From contig JACRBJ010000029.1 of assembly GCA_016234555.1 (NCBI GenBank), positions 1 to 60,485 of the forward strand: 60,485 nt of DNA, written 5' to 3'. Both the position numbers and the translations under genes were made by a program. The notes beneath the pieces were generated by a model that did no database searches, was not told where the DNA came from, and saw only the letters and a program-made list of their open reading frames with translations. The DNA comes from Chloroflexota bacterium (lineage in GTDB: Bacteria; Chloroflexota; Anaerolineae; Anaerolineales; Villigracilaceae). This document shows, in pieces, positions 33,217-41,503 of the stretch (within the stretch, counting starts at the first letter, position 1; each line of letters opens with the position of its first letter).

Positions 33217-34722
33217 TTAATGCGAATCCGTTGAAGTCAGGTCATAGATCACGTAGCCGTCGCCTTCGGCAAAGACGGGAACCCCCGATAGTTTTTCCTT
33301 CAAGAGCGGCTGGCGTTTCAGTTCGTCGAAGTCTGTGACCAGAAATAATTCCTTTTTTGAAGTGACATCGGCAAAGGTCCCCTCGAAATCGTTATCCGCG
33401 CCGCGCAGGTCGGCATGATAAACCACGTCGCCGTAGGTCTGCCAGGGAATGGGATTCATCCAACCCCAGTAGGCGAGGCTGGAGCCGTAGTCCTGGGTCA
33501 AGCCGACCGTGTTTCTGCCATCGATAAGATTGCCGATCTCCGCCCACATCGCCGCCTCGGGGCGGTAGTCCACCCGCTTCATTTCGGCGCGCAGATTCCA
33601 AAGCGTGGCAAAAAGTCCGAGCAGGAGAAATCCATACGCGGCAAAGCGGGCAAAGCGCGAGGCTGTGAGTTGATTCAACTGCAAGAAGAGCCACTCCGCG
33701 AGCGGGGCAAGCGACAACGCCACAACGGGAATGAGCGGCAGGCTGTAATAATCGTGGGAGGAAATATGGTAGTTGAAATAAAGCCCGAAGATGAAGTACC
33801 CAGCCCACAGTCCAAGCGCGAAGCGGCGGCTTTCAGTCTCAAAGAAGAACAAGCCGAGCAAACTCATCGTCAGAGTCATCGCACCGACCACCAGATTCAG
33901 CATCCCAATCCAGCCGAGGTAATAGGATGGGCTGAGGAAGTAATCCGCGATGAAGCGTCCGCCAAATTGTTGACCGAGGAAGCCTGCGACCCACACCCCG
34001 TAGACGACGTACGCCGCTCCGGGCAGAATCCCCAAAAGAGCCATGACATAAATCTGCGGTCTGCGGACGACATCCCGAAGCGAATCCCGTCTGAGGGCTG
34101 ATCCAAGTCCGCCCGCGATGACGAAGAATGCCGCCACGAACTTGACGTAAATCGCCAGTCCGCCGAACAACCCTGCGATCACCACCCACTTGTAGGAAGT
34201 TGGCTCATCCGCCCATTTGGAAACCGCCCACCAAAAGATGACGATGAGCGCCACCATCAGCGGGTCGGGCTGGAAACTGCGGCTGGCTGACACGGCGTAC
34301 GGCGCGAAGAGATAAAACGCTGTGGCGGCGAGCGCCCCGTCTGCGGAGGTGAGGCGCCGCGCCAGCAAAAACAAAAAGACCGCGCCAATCACCCAAAACA
34401 GCGACGAATAAATCCGCGCGACCCACAACTGCTCGCCTGTGAATTGATAGGTGAAGGCGGTCAAACGCTCGATGACTTCCGGCTCGATGGCGGCGCGGAA
34501 CTTCCACTGCTGAATGGCAAAACTGCGCTGCTCGGCGGGAACGTCCGTGAGGGTCTCGTAGTACATGCCGCGCGCCTTGAGCGCGGAGAGCAACTGCCGC
34601 GTGGGGTGAAAGTCGAGCGGGAGATCGGTCAGGTCGTAGAGACGGATGCCGAGTCCCAAGGTCAAAAGCAGGATGAGCGCGGCAATTTGGGAGAATCGGG
34701 AGGGGAAAAAGGAGGCTTTCAT
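33217..34722 (-). CDS. ArnT/PMT-like GT-C glycosyltransferase
   Basis: This 501-residue polytopic protein has about 11 helices. The first extracytoplasmic loop contains LPLDFHPTRQ, equivalent to the acidic catalytic loop of PMT/ArnT-type enzymes. FQPDPLMVALIVIFWWAV follows, typical of the family. A soluble C-terminal domain (about residues 390-500) is present. It probably transfers a sugar from a polyprenyl-phosphate donor onto glycan or protein outside the membrane. I chose the ATG at 34720-34722; TATACT lies 4 bp upstream, so it is probably the first gene of the leftward block with little or no leader. Confidence 0.8.
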   Translation of the reverse strand: MKASFFPSRFSQIAALILLLTLGLGIRLYDLTDLPLDFHPTRQLLSALKARGMYYETLTDVPAEQRSFAIQQWKFRAAIEPEVIERLTAFTYQFTGEQLWVARIYSSLFWVIGAVFLFLLARRLTSADGALAATAFYLFAPYAVSASRSFQPDPLMVALIVIFWWAVSKWADEPTSYKWVVIAGLFGGLAIYVKFVAAFFVIAGGLGSALRRDSLRDVVRRPQIYVMALLGILPGAAYVVYGVWVAGFLGQQFGGRFIADYFLSPSYYLGWIGMLNLVVGAMTLTMSLLGLFFFETESRRFALGLWAGYFIFGLYFNYHISSHDYYSLPLIPVVALSLAPLAEWLFLQLNQLTASRFARFAAYGFLLLGLFATLWNLRAEMKRVDYRPEAAMWAEIGNLIDGRNTVGLTQDYGSSLAYWGWMNPIPWQTYGDVVYHADLRGADNDFEGTFADVTSKKELFLVTDFDELKRQPLLKEKLSGVPVFAEGDGYVIYDLTSTDSH

Positions 34723-34782
34723 TTCAAGTATAGCCCGCCTATTGTAACGTAAAAAGACCATCAGGATACCCCGCTCATTAAT

Positions 34783-34814
34783 GACAGGAAGAGCGTTTGC
34801 ACGCCCTTTCTGTC
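34783..34814. repeat. Imperfect hairpin in the intergenic region before merR
   Basis: GACAGGAAGAGCG and CGCCCTTTCTGTC pair at 11 of 13 positions with a 6-nt loop. No T-run follows on either side. The rest of 34723-34948 shows nothing else. Confidence 0.5.
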
Positions 34815-34948
34815 TGATCGTGATGGCTGAATATTACTTCAACGGGAAGTAAATCTGGGTTTGTAGTTCCGCTGGCTACACAGTCTGCGGGTCGTTGAGG
34901 TAGAACTCATATACAAGCACAGGGTATTACAAAAACGAATTTCCCCTC

Positions 34949-34979
34949 TTGACTCTATGGTTACCAGAGGGTGTATAGT
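34949..34979 (+). promoter_or_regulatory. MerR-type promoter with 19-bp spacer
   Basis: TTGACT (34949-34954) and TATAGT (34974-34979) are separated by 19 bp instead of 17. The spacer contains TGGTTACCA, a small dyad. This over-long spacer is the hallmark of MerR-activated promoters. The ATG starts 7 bp after the -10. Confidence 0.65.
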
Positions 34980-34986
34980 AGCCGCA

Positions 34987-35796
34987 ATGAAAATCAGAAT
35001 TGGAAATTTCGCGCGCATCGGACAGGTCACCGTGCAGACCCTGCGTCACTATGACGACATGGGACTGCTCAAACCCATCGAGGTGGATTCGTTGACCGGC
35101 TACCGCTACTACACCCTCGACCAGTTGCCGCGCCTGCACCGCATTCTGGCGCTCAAGGATTTGGGCTTTTCACTCGAACAGGTTTCACGCCTGCTTGAAG
35201 ATGACCTGTCCCCTCTTGAGCTGCGCGGGATGCTCAAACTCAAACAAAGTGAACTGCGCCAGCAGGTACAGGATCAGCTCGACCGACTCGAAAGATTGGA
35301 AGCCCGCCTCGGCATGATCGAGCAAGAGAATCGACTTCCGTCTCATGAGGTGATCATCAAGCGGGTTGAACCATTGCGTGTTGCATCGGTGCGGGGGATC
35401 ATCCCCACGTATTGGGATGAAGAACCTTTGTGGATCGAGTTGGTAAATCAAATAGGACGGACGGGAGTCAAGACCTGCGAGCCGAGCCTGTCCATGTACC
35501 ATGCTGGGGAGCCAGAGATCGACGTGGAGGTCTGCATCGCAATTTCAACCGACGCGGCAGAGGGTAGGCTGGTTCACACCCTGCCGGCAGTTGAGAGCAT
35601 GGCAAGCACCATCCACAAGGGACCGTTTACGGGATTCGCCAGCGCCTACGCCGACCTGTTGAAATGGATCGATGCCAATAGATATCAGGTCAACGGTCCC
35701 GATCGCCAAATATATCTGCGCCTGCCCGAAGAGGGTCAACGTCGCAGTGACCCGAATGCGTTGACCGAAATGCAAGTCCCAGTGATCAAGGGTTGA
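34987..35796 (+). CDS. MerR-family regulator with GyrI-like effector domain
   Basis: This 269-residue regulator has a MerR winged-helix DNA-binding domain (residues 1-70; IGNFARIGQVTVQTLRHYDD and GLLKPIEVD, then TGYRYY). A dimerising coiled coil (about 75-115) precedes a C-terminal GyrI-like/effector-binding domain (about 118-269; VASVRGIIPTYWDE, LPAVESMASTIHKG). This is the BmrR/BltR-type architecture that responds to drugs or hydrophobic ligands. The promoter directly upstream has the 19-bp spacer of MerR targets, so the gene probably regulates itself. No efflux gene is adjacent. Confidence 0.87.
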   Translation: MKIRIGNFARIGQVTVQTLRHYDDMGLLKPIEVDSLTGYRYYTLDQLPRLHRILALKDLGFSLEQVSRLLEDDLSPLELRGMLKLKQSELRQQVQDQLDRLERLEARLGMIEQENRLPSHEVIIKRVEPLRVASVRGIIPTYWDEEPLWIELVNQIGRTGVKTCEPSLSMYHAGEPEIDVEVCIAISTDAAEGRLVHTLPAVESMASTIHKGPFTGFASAYADLLKWIDANRYQVNGPDRQIYLRLPEEGQRRSDPNALTEMQVPVIKG

Positions 35797-35869
35797 AAAT
35801 TTTATTCCAAGTGATCGATCAGCGGCCGCTGTTTTGAAAATCCATATTTGTAAAGTTCAGGAGTAAACC

Positions 35870-36358
35870 ATGTCCGAAAAGGAATATAAGTTGTCGCCTG
35901 TTGGCAAGGTGCAAGCCGGGCAGGATGGCTTTATGTTGAAAATTGCGCCGAAGTATCGCAACGCTCTAAAGGGGTTGGATGGATTTGGTCACATCAACGT
36001 CATTTGGTGGAGCCATTACCTGGATGCGCCCGAACATCGCAGCGTCGTCGAAGCTGAACAGCCATACGCGAAGGGGCCGTCCACGCTGGGAATTTTTGCC
36101 ACGCGTTCGCCCCTGCGACCAAATCCCATCTGTGTCTCGACGGCGGCAGTCATCAGCGTGGACGTCGAAAAGGGGCTGGTCATTGTCCCGTGGATCGATG
36201 CGGAAAATGGCACACCCATTCTCGACATCAAGCCCTACCACCCGTCCAGTGACCGCATCCGCGATGTAAAGATGCCGAAGTGGTGTCAGCACTGGCCCCA
36301 GTGGTATGAAGATTCGGCTGAGTTCGATTGGGGCGCGGAATTCGTCAACGCGCGGTAA
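35870..36358 (+). CDS. TsaA/TrmO-like SAM-dependent methyltransferase
   Basis: This is a 162-residue protein of the TsaA-like (YaeB) beta-barrel family. Its signature GIFATRSPLRPNPI near residues 80-93 and later LDIKPYHP are diagnostic. In E. coli TrmO methylates N6 of t6A37 in tRNA-Thr, which connects it in function to the t6A genes at 12-13 kb. This form is shorter than E. coli TrmO (no C-terminal domain), and its true substrate may differ. GTTCAGGAGTAAACC provides the ribosome-binding site. A terminator follows at 36400-36426. Confidence 0.8.
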   Translation: MSEKEYKLSPVGKVQAGQDGFMLKIAPKYRNALKGLDGFGHINVIWWSHYLDAPEHRSVVEAEQPYAKGPSTLGIFATRSPLRPNPICVSTAAVISVDVEKGLVIVPWIDAENGTPILDIKPYHPSSDRIRDVKMPKWCQHWPQWYEDSAEFDWGAEFVNAR

Positions 36359-36399
36359 ATTACGTCTGGCAGTCCGCAACAGCCCACCCTATTCCCAAG

Positions 36400-36426
36400 T
36401 CCCGTCTCCATGAGGCGGGATTTTTT
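36400..36426 (+). terminator. Terminator after the TrmO-like gene
   Basis: TCCCGTCT (36400-36407) pairs with AGGCGGGA (36413-36420, one G-T) around CCATG, followed by six T. Confidence 0.8.
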
Positions 36427-36453
36427 CTTTGAAACATTTCAGTCAATTGCCCG

Positions 36454-36459
36454 TATAAT
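36454..36459 (+). promoter_or_regulatory. -10 box of the YiiX-like gene
   Basis: TATAAT overlaps a first ATG (36458) and ends 7 bp before the second ATG (36467). TTGAAA at 36429-36434 is a possible -35 with a 19-bp gap. Confidence 0.45.
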
Positions 36460-36466
36460 GAACACG

Positions 36467-37075
36467 ATGAACACAATCCACACTTTTGAAGTCGAAGGAT
36501 TGGCAATCCAAACAGGCGACGTCATCTGCACGACGAACGGCAAGCCCGATATTTTGCCGGGTGAGTTCTGGCGTCTGGTGGGACGTCTCGTCCCCGGTGA
36601 TGTGGATCACGTGCTCATGTACGTCGGTCCGGGCGGACGCTGTGTCGAGGCGGGGTCTCGCGGCGTGATCACCTTCGAGATGCCCGACTCAACCTGGAAT
36701 ACGGAACGTATGGCGCGTGAGCGCGGTCTGCTTTTCGACACTTTCTACGGCATCGCCTCCCCGCTGGACGGTCAGGGCTATTCGGAAGAGGAGGAACTTC
36801 ATATCCGCGCCACGGTCGCGGAGTATTGCCTGGCACAAGTCGGCAAACCCTACAACCTGAACTTCCTCAACGCTGAAACCGAGGAGGCTTTTTATTGCAG
36901 TCAGTTGATCTACAAGGCTTACCAGCAGGTTGGGATCGATTTAAATACCGGTCTGTCCATCGAACAATTGCCCGGCACGAACAACATCGTCTATCCGCAG
37001 GAGATTTGGGGAGAGTGCATGCACAGGCTGGCAAAACGCAAAACTTTGGATTTGACAAAAGACCCGTCTCGATGA
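36467..37075 (+). CDS. YiiX-like permuted papain-fold (NlpC/P60 superfamily) hydrolase
   Basis: This 202-residue protein has the circularly permuted NlpC/P60 layout. The histidine comes first, in GDVDHVLMYVG near residue 45, and the catalytic cysteine last, in EEAFYCSQLIYKAYQQVG near residue 145. GKPYNLNFL precedes the Cys, as in YiiX. Such enzymes hydrolyse amide or thioester bonds; the substrate is unknown and there is no signal peptide. I prefer the second ATG (MNTIHTFEVEG), because the -10 box covers the first one (36458). The stop codon TGA (37073-37075) is the loop of the terminator hairpin. Confidence 0.8.
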   Translation: MNTIHTFEVEGLAIQTGDVICTTNGKPDILPGEFWRLVGRLVPGDVDHVLMYVGPGGRCVEAGSRGVITFEMPDSTWNTERMARERGLLFDTFYGIASPLDGQGYSEEEELHIRATVAEYCLAQVGKPYNLNFLNAETEEAFYCSQLIYKAYQQVGIDLNTGLSIEQLPGTNNIVYPQEIWGECMHRLAKRKTLDLTKDPSR

Positions 37076-37089
37076 GAGACGGGTCTTTT
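37057..37089 (+). terminator. Terminator overlapping the stop codon of the YiiX-like gene
   Basis: AAAAGACCCGTCTC (37057-37070) and GAGACGGGTCTTTT (37076-37089) pair perfectly over 14 bp; the 5-nt loop GATGA contains the stop codon. Confidence 0.88.
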
Positions 37090-37130
37090 GTCTACTGTCT
37101 GATTCCTTTACGTGGCGAACCCAACCTACA

Positions 37131-40100
37131 TTATTCTTCGATCACCGTCCAGGGCGTGGACCACAAGCTTGGCCCATTCAATCCCCTAGCTCGCACACGC
37201 CAGTATAACATCCCAACTGGCAGGTTAACGGCTGGCGTGTAAGTAGAAACAGTTACGTTGTATGTACCCACCAGTAACGTAAAGTCTTCGTTCTTCGAGA
37301 CCTGGATGGTGTAGCCTGTGGCTCCAAACGCATCATCCCAATCGAAGGTTGGTTTTCGATTCGTGACAATTGATCCATCCGCCGGCCCAAAAAGTATGGG
37401 AGGTGAAATGAGTGTGCGGAAAGTTCGCGCCACGCTCCAGGTCCCACATTCGTCACTTGTGTTGCAAGCCTGTACATGCCAGTAGTACTTTGTGTTGGGG
37501 CCAAGAGCCGGATCTGTAACCCACAAGTGGCTTTCCAAAACATCGACTACGGCGCTTCTGGAAATGCTCAAGAAAGCCGGATCGGCAGCGATTTCAACCC
37601 GGTAGGATTTGAATATGCCACCCATCAGGTTGGGCTGGCCCCAATCCAAGGTGGGCGTGTAGGTGGTCACTAGGGCATTGCTGGCCGGGGTAAGGAGTGC
37701 AGGGATGCCTGGCGGATTGCCGGTGCTGAATGTCCCATAGTCTGACCAAGCGCCTGGACCGTTGACACCATTGGCACGCACATGCCAGAAAAGGGTTAGT
37801 CCACGTGGCAGGTCTTTGGCGGGGACATAGCTCATGATTTTGGAACTTCCGGTTTGTACAATTTGGGTGAAGGTACTGTTCCTGGAGATTTGCACTGTAT
37901 AACTGGTTACTGCTGGCAATGGATAAGCTGGCATATTCCAGGCAAATACAGGGCGCAGGTTTTGGATGGTGACATCCGCGCTTAGGCTGTCAGGTGCCGG
38001 CAGGGTAGTGCGGAAATATCGGACTGTCGACCAGGCGCTATATTCTCCATTTTCATTGTAGGAACTGACCCGCCAGTAGTATTTGGTGTTGGGCAGCAGG
38101 TCGGATAGGAATTCATACTGCGAGTTGGCCAATCCACTGACGGGGATGTCGGTCGCATCCGAGAAGTCGGGAATGGTGCCCACTTGAAGCAGGTAGTGAT
38201 CGAACAGGGGGCTCCCGGTGGGCACTGTGGAGTTGGACCAATCCAGTTTGGGAGTGTAATCGGTGGTCAGGGCGTTGTTTACCGGTGAGACCAAGGTTGG
38301 GGTGCTCGGCGGATTTGGTGTGTCGAAGGAGCGCCACTCTGTCCAGATGGAAGGTCCGTTGACTCCCTTACTATGTACACGCCAGTGGAGGGTCATGTTA
38401 GCGGGCAGGTCTTTGATGGGTGTGTAATTGGATGTGATAGAACTATATGTGCCGATGATTGAAGAGCCATTGTTCTTTGCGATCTGCAGGGCATAACCGG
38501 TTGCTCCGTCTATGTCACTCCAATCAAAGCTCGGGCGTTTGGTGAGCTGGTCGGTGGAATCATCTGGCGCAAGCAGGGATGGCGGCGGCAGGGCAGTGCG
38601 GAAACTGCGCACTACCGACCAGACACTTACCTTCCCCAGAGGGTTGTAGGTCCGAACACGCCAGTAATATCGGCTGTTGGGCGTGAGGTCACTTGTGGGT
38701 GTAAACTCCGATAAAGTGACGTTTGGTTTGTCCATGACAATCGTGGCAAATGTGTTACTGGTCGATACCTGGAGTTGGTAATGGTCAGCAGACGCCGCGG
38801 TATTCCAATCTAGTCTGGGTGTGTAATCAGTGGTCAGGGCACCATTGGCTGGTGCAACCAGAAATGGAACACCGGGAAGTTTGGGGACGTTTTGTTGTTT
38901 AACATACCGATAAATGCCCGCTTCCACCAGTTCGCTCCCTGTGGCAAGAGACTCCAGCGACGCATTGGCAGCCATTCCAGTAATTCCTCCCGTTCTGCCG
39001 CCGGATGTAGCCGCATAAAGAATTGAGTAGTTATCGCCAACGGAATAATCCAATTGACTGACATTTAGCCAGCCAATGCTCCCAGCTGCCCGTGTCCAGG
39101 ATGTTCCCAAATTGCTTGAATAGAACAACCCGAAGAAAGTGGCTGCATACAAACGGGTGGAATCTCCATCCAAAAACATATAAGCGCTTACGCCACCCGT
39201 GGGTGGACAGTGCGCAGACAGCCAGGTTTCGCCGCCATCCAGTGAACGGTAAAGATTGTTTCCCCCAACAACCAGTACGCGTTGGGGATGAGTGGCTATT
39301 GCCATGTGGCCTGCATTCTGCATACCCGATTGTTGCAGGTCATCCACCCGCTCCCATGTATCGCCGCTGTCAGCACTCCGATATACCCCGGTTCCATCGG
39401 TTGAAAGATAGACCAACCCTGACACTTCAGGGTGAAAGACAATCTCCCATATCCAAGCCAAATCCTGTGCAACGGTAACCGGCTGCCAGGAAGCACCATA
39501 ATCACGACTGGAATACAGCCTGCCTGTATCACTGGTGTGAAATCCATCGGAGCCATATCGAAAACCGACCAGCAAGTGACCGGGTTGGTAAGGATCCACA
39601 GCCATGGCATAGGGCATGCCTGAATCTCCAGACGGCCCAAGATTCCATCCCGAGTCTGACCAACTCGCCCCTTCATTTGTGCTCAGGTAGAAACCAGCAT
39701 CAGCTGCGACGTAGATACGCTGTGGATCAAATGGGTCTTCACGAACCCTTCGCACATTCCAAGAACCGTCAATGGGAAGATATCTCCAATTGTAGGCGCC
39801 ATCATCGCTGCGAAAAATACCGGGCCGATCGAATATTGCGTAGACTCGTCGTGGATCCTCCTGGGAGGCTTCAATCGAAGATGCCCTCATGCCTGACAAT
39901 CCCTGGTTCTTGATCTCCCAATTCTGACCGCCGTTTATGCTCTTTTGTACCCCATACTGTATGTCGCCCATATAAATCACATTTGGATCGCTTTGAGAGA
40001 ATGCAATATCATATCCGCCTGTTGCGGGACCAAAGGACTCCCACGATGAACCGCTGTTACTGGAATGGTATCCTCCGCCCCAATGGATTGCCAAATAAAC

Positions 40101-41255
40101 TGATGTCGCACTGGCAAAGTCCACGGAGTCGACTATTTGATAATTGTTTGGCGTCACATTTTCCCAGCTTGTAAAGTTCGCATCCGTGCTTTTATATATT
40201 CCCGCATCTCCACCAATTGTGATCCATACTTCATTGGGATTGTATGGATTGTAGGTAATCGAACCAACGAATGTAACGGGAGGCTTATTAACCTCATTCC
40301 AATGATTACCTCCATCAGCGGATTGAAAAACCCGCCCATCCTGGGTTCCCAACACCATCCGCAAAGGATCTGTGGGATGAAAGTCCACATCCTGAACGGG
40401 TATGCCTTCCATATCCGTCACAATTTGCCAGGATGTACCGCTGTTTGTCGATTTGATCAATCCCAAAGCCCCAGTGGGAGGATTCCCTGGCTCGATCGTC
40501 GAACGTACAAACAGAACGCTGGAATTATGAAGCGAAGGATACACCTGCCCACGGACGACGGAACGCCCGTCGGGCCAAGAAATCATCAATCTGCTCCAGG
40601 TGTCGCCTTCATTTAGCGAACGGTAAAGACCATTGTAAGCATAACTGTATAACCATGAGGGATGCAATGGGTCTATCACAAAATCGATATTCCCAATTAC
40701 ATTCCCGTTGACAAAGGTCCAATTCTCACCAGCATCCCGGCTGCGGAATAAACCAACTTCATACGCTAGTGTGTAGAGGGTATTAGAGTCACCGGGTTTC
40801 ATCAGGACTTGAAACCCTTGTCCACCAAACAAGTCGCCGCCGTTCCATTGCCCGATACCTGTCTTGACAGTGAAAGCGTCCGCCAGGCTGGCTGTGCCTC
40901 CGTCCGGGTTAACAACGGTGAGCGTATATAATCCAGGGTCTATTCCCCACGGTACGGTAGCGGTCAAAGTATTGCTGTCGACCCAGGTTATGTCCAATAG
41001 GGCAGTGTTACCCAGATAGGCTGTTGGGGGAATTGGGGTCAGTTCTTCAGATAGCTCAAAAGTGAACCTGGTGCCGGTGATGACCACAGGAGTACTCAAG
41101 TCGTTGAAAGCAGACGAAGGGTCAATGCCAGCCACAGTGGGGGGAATCACATCCGCTGCTACACTCCGGGCAGATGCCGAGATATCCGTATTCATGCCGC
41201 TCCCGACAAACAAAGTCAGGATGATGCCCATGGTTACAAGCAATCGTTTTTTCAT
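37131..41255 (-). CDS. Large secreted BNR-propeller / Fn3-repeat protein
   Basis: This is a 1374-residue exported protein. A signal peptide (residues 1-30) is followed by an IPT/TIG-like domain (about 37-130). At least 13 BNR-like Asp-box motifs (S/T-x-D/N-x-G-x-x-W, e.g. RSRDAGENW at 170, RSADSGDTW, RSLDGGETW) run between 165 and 720 and should form two beta-propellers of the sortilin/VPS10 or glycosidase type. Six fibronectin-III-like repeats then run to the C-terminus, each with LxxP-x-TPxLDW at the start and YYWRV or a variant inside. No anchor or sorting signal follows. A role in binding or cleaving extracellular glycans or proteins is plausible, but no catalytic residue is recognised. 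GAAGGAGACTGC precedes the ATG. Confidence 0.85.
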   Translation of the reverse strand: MKKRLLVTMGIILTLFVGSGMNTDISASARSVAADVIPPTVAGIDPSSAFNDLSTPVVITGTRFTFELSEELTPIPPTAYLGNTALLDITWVDSNTLTATVPWGIDPGLYTLTVVNPDGGTASLADAFTVKTGIGQWNGGDLFGGQGFQVLMKPGDSNTLYTLAYEVGLFRSRDAGENWTFVNGNVIGNIDFVIDPLHPSWLYSYAYNGLYRSLNEGDTWSRLMISWPDGRSVVRGQVYPSLHNSSVLFVRSTIEPGNPPTGALGLIKSTNSGTSWQIVTDMEGIPVQDVDFHPTDPLRMVLGTQDGRVFQSADGGNHWNEVNKPPVTFVGSITYNPYNPNEVWITIGGDAGIYKSTDANFTSWENVTPNNYQIVDSVDFASATSVYLAIHWGGGYHSSNSGSSWESFGPATGGYDIAFSQSDPNVIYMGDIQYGVQKSINGGQNWEIKNQGLSGMRASSIEASQEDPRRVYAIFDRPGIFRSDDGAYNWRYLPIDGSWNVRRVREDPFDPQRIYVAADAGFYLSTNEGASWSDSGWNLGPSGDSGMPYAMAVDPYQPGHLLVGFRYGSDGFHTSDTGRLYSSRDYGASWQPVTVAQDLAWIWEIVFHPEVSGLVYLSTDGTGVYRSADSGDTWERVDDLQQSGMQNAGHMAIATHPQRVLVVGGNNLYRSLDGGETWLSAHCPPTGGVSAYMFLDGDSTRLYAATFFGLFYSSNLGTSWTRAAGSIGWLNVSQLDYSVGDNYSILYAATSGGRTGGITGMAANASLESLATGSELVEAGIYRYVKQQNVPKLPGVPFLVAPANGALTTDYTPRLDWNTAASADHYQLQVSTSNTFATIVMDKPNVTLSEFTPTSDLTPNSRYYWRVRTYNPLGKVSVWSVVRSFRTALPPPSLLAPDDSTDQLTKRPSFDWSDIDGATGYALQIAKNNGSSIIGTYSSITSNYTPIKDLPANMTLHWRVHSKGVNGPSIWTEWRSFDTPNPPSTPTLVSPVNNALTTDYTPKLDWSNSTVPTGSPLFDHYLLQVGTIPDFSDATDIPVSGLANSQYEFLSDLLPNTKYYWRVSSYNENGEYSAWSTVRYFRTTLPAPDSLSADVTIQNLRPVFAWNMPAYPLPAVTSYTVQISRNSTFTQIVQTGSSKIMSYVPAKDLPRGLTLFWHVRANGVNGPGAWSDYGTFSTGNPPGIPALLTPASNALVTTYTPTLDWGQPNLMGGIFKSYRVEIAADPAFLSISRSAVVDVLESHLWVTDPALGPNTKYYWHVQACNTSDECGTWSVARTFRTLISPPILFGPADGSIVTNRKPTFDWDDAFGATGYTIQVSKNEDFTLLVGTYNVTVSTYTPAVNLPVGMLYWRVRARGLNGPSLWSTPWTVIEE

Positions 41256-41443
41256 TTTGCAGTCTCCTTCATGTACAGATACACCAAACCAGGTTTACCC
41301 CATTCCATGGATCAAGTGCTTGCAAATCTCCTGCCACCCGGACTTCTAAATTATTTGGATCAAGCCACTACAGCTTACTTGGGCCACCGTGTAACTAATA
41401 TACAATCATCCCGTTCCGGTTTCAAGTGCCATTTCTCACAAAA

Positions 41444-41479
41444 TAAAAAAACGGGACAAGCCATATAAAGCCTGTCCCG
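41444..41479 (-). terminator. Terminator of the FAAL gene
   Basis: On the minus strand CGGGACAGGC and GCTTGTCCCG pair (one wobble) around an 8-nt loop, followed by seven T (41444-41451 complement). The remaining gap to 41256 shows no other gene. Confidence 0.85.
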
Positions 41480-41503
41480 AAACATTTCAGCAACAAGTCG
41501 AAA

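Noticed and set aside
35870..36358. Calling the TsaA-like gene trmO
   Set aside because: It has the family signature but lacks the C-terminal domain of E. coli TrmO, so the symbol was not assigned.
36361..36470. Riboswitch between the TrmO-like and YiiX-like genes
   Set aside because: The only structure is a plain terminator for the upstream gene; the start of the next gene follows a -10 box directly and leaves no room for a leader.
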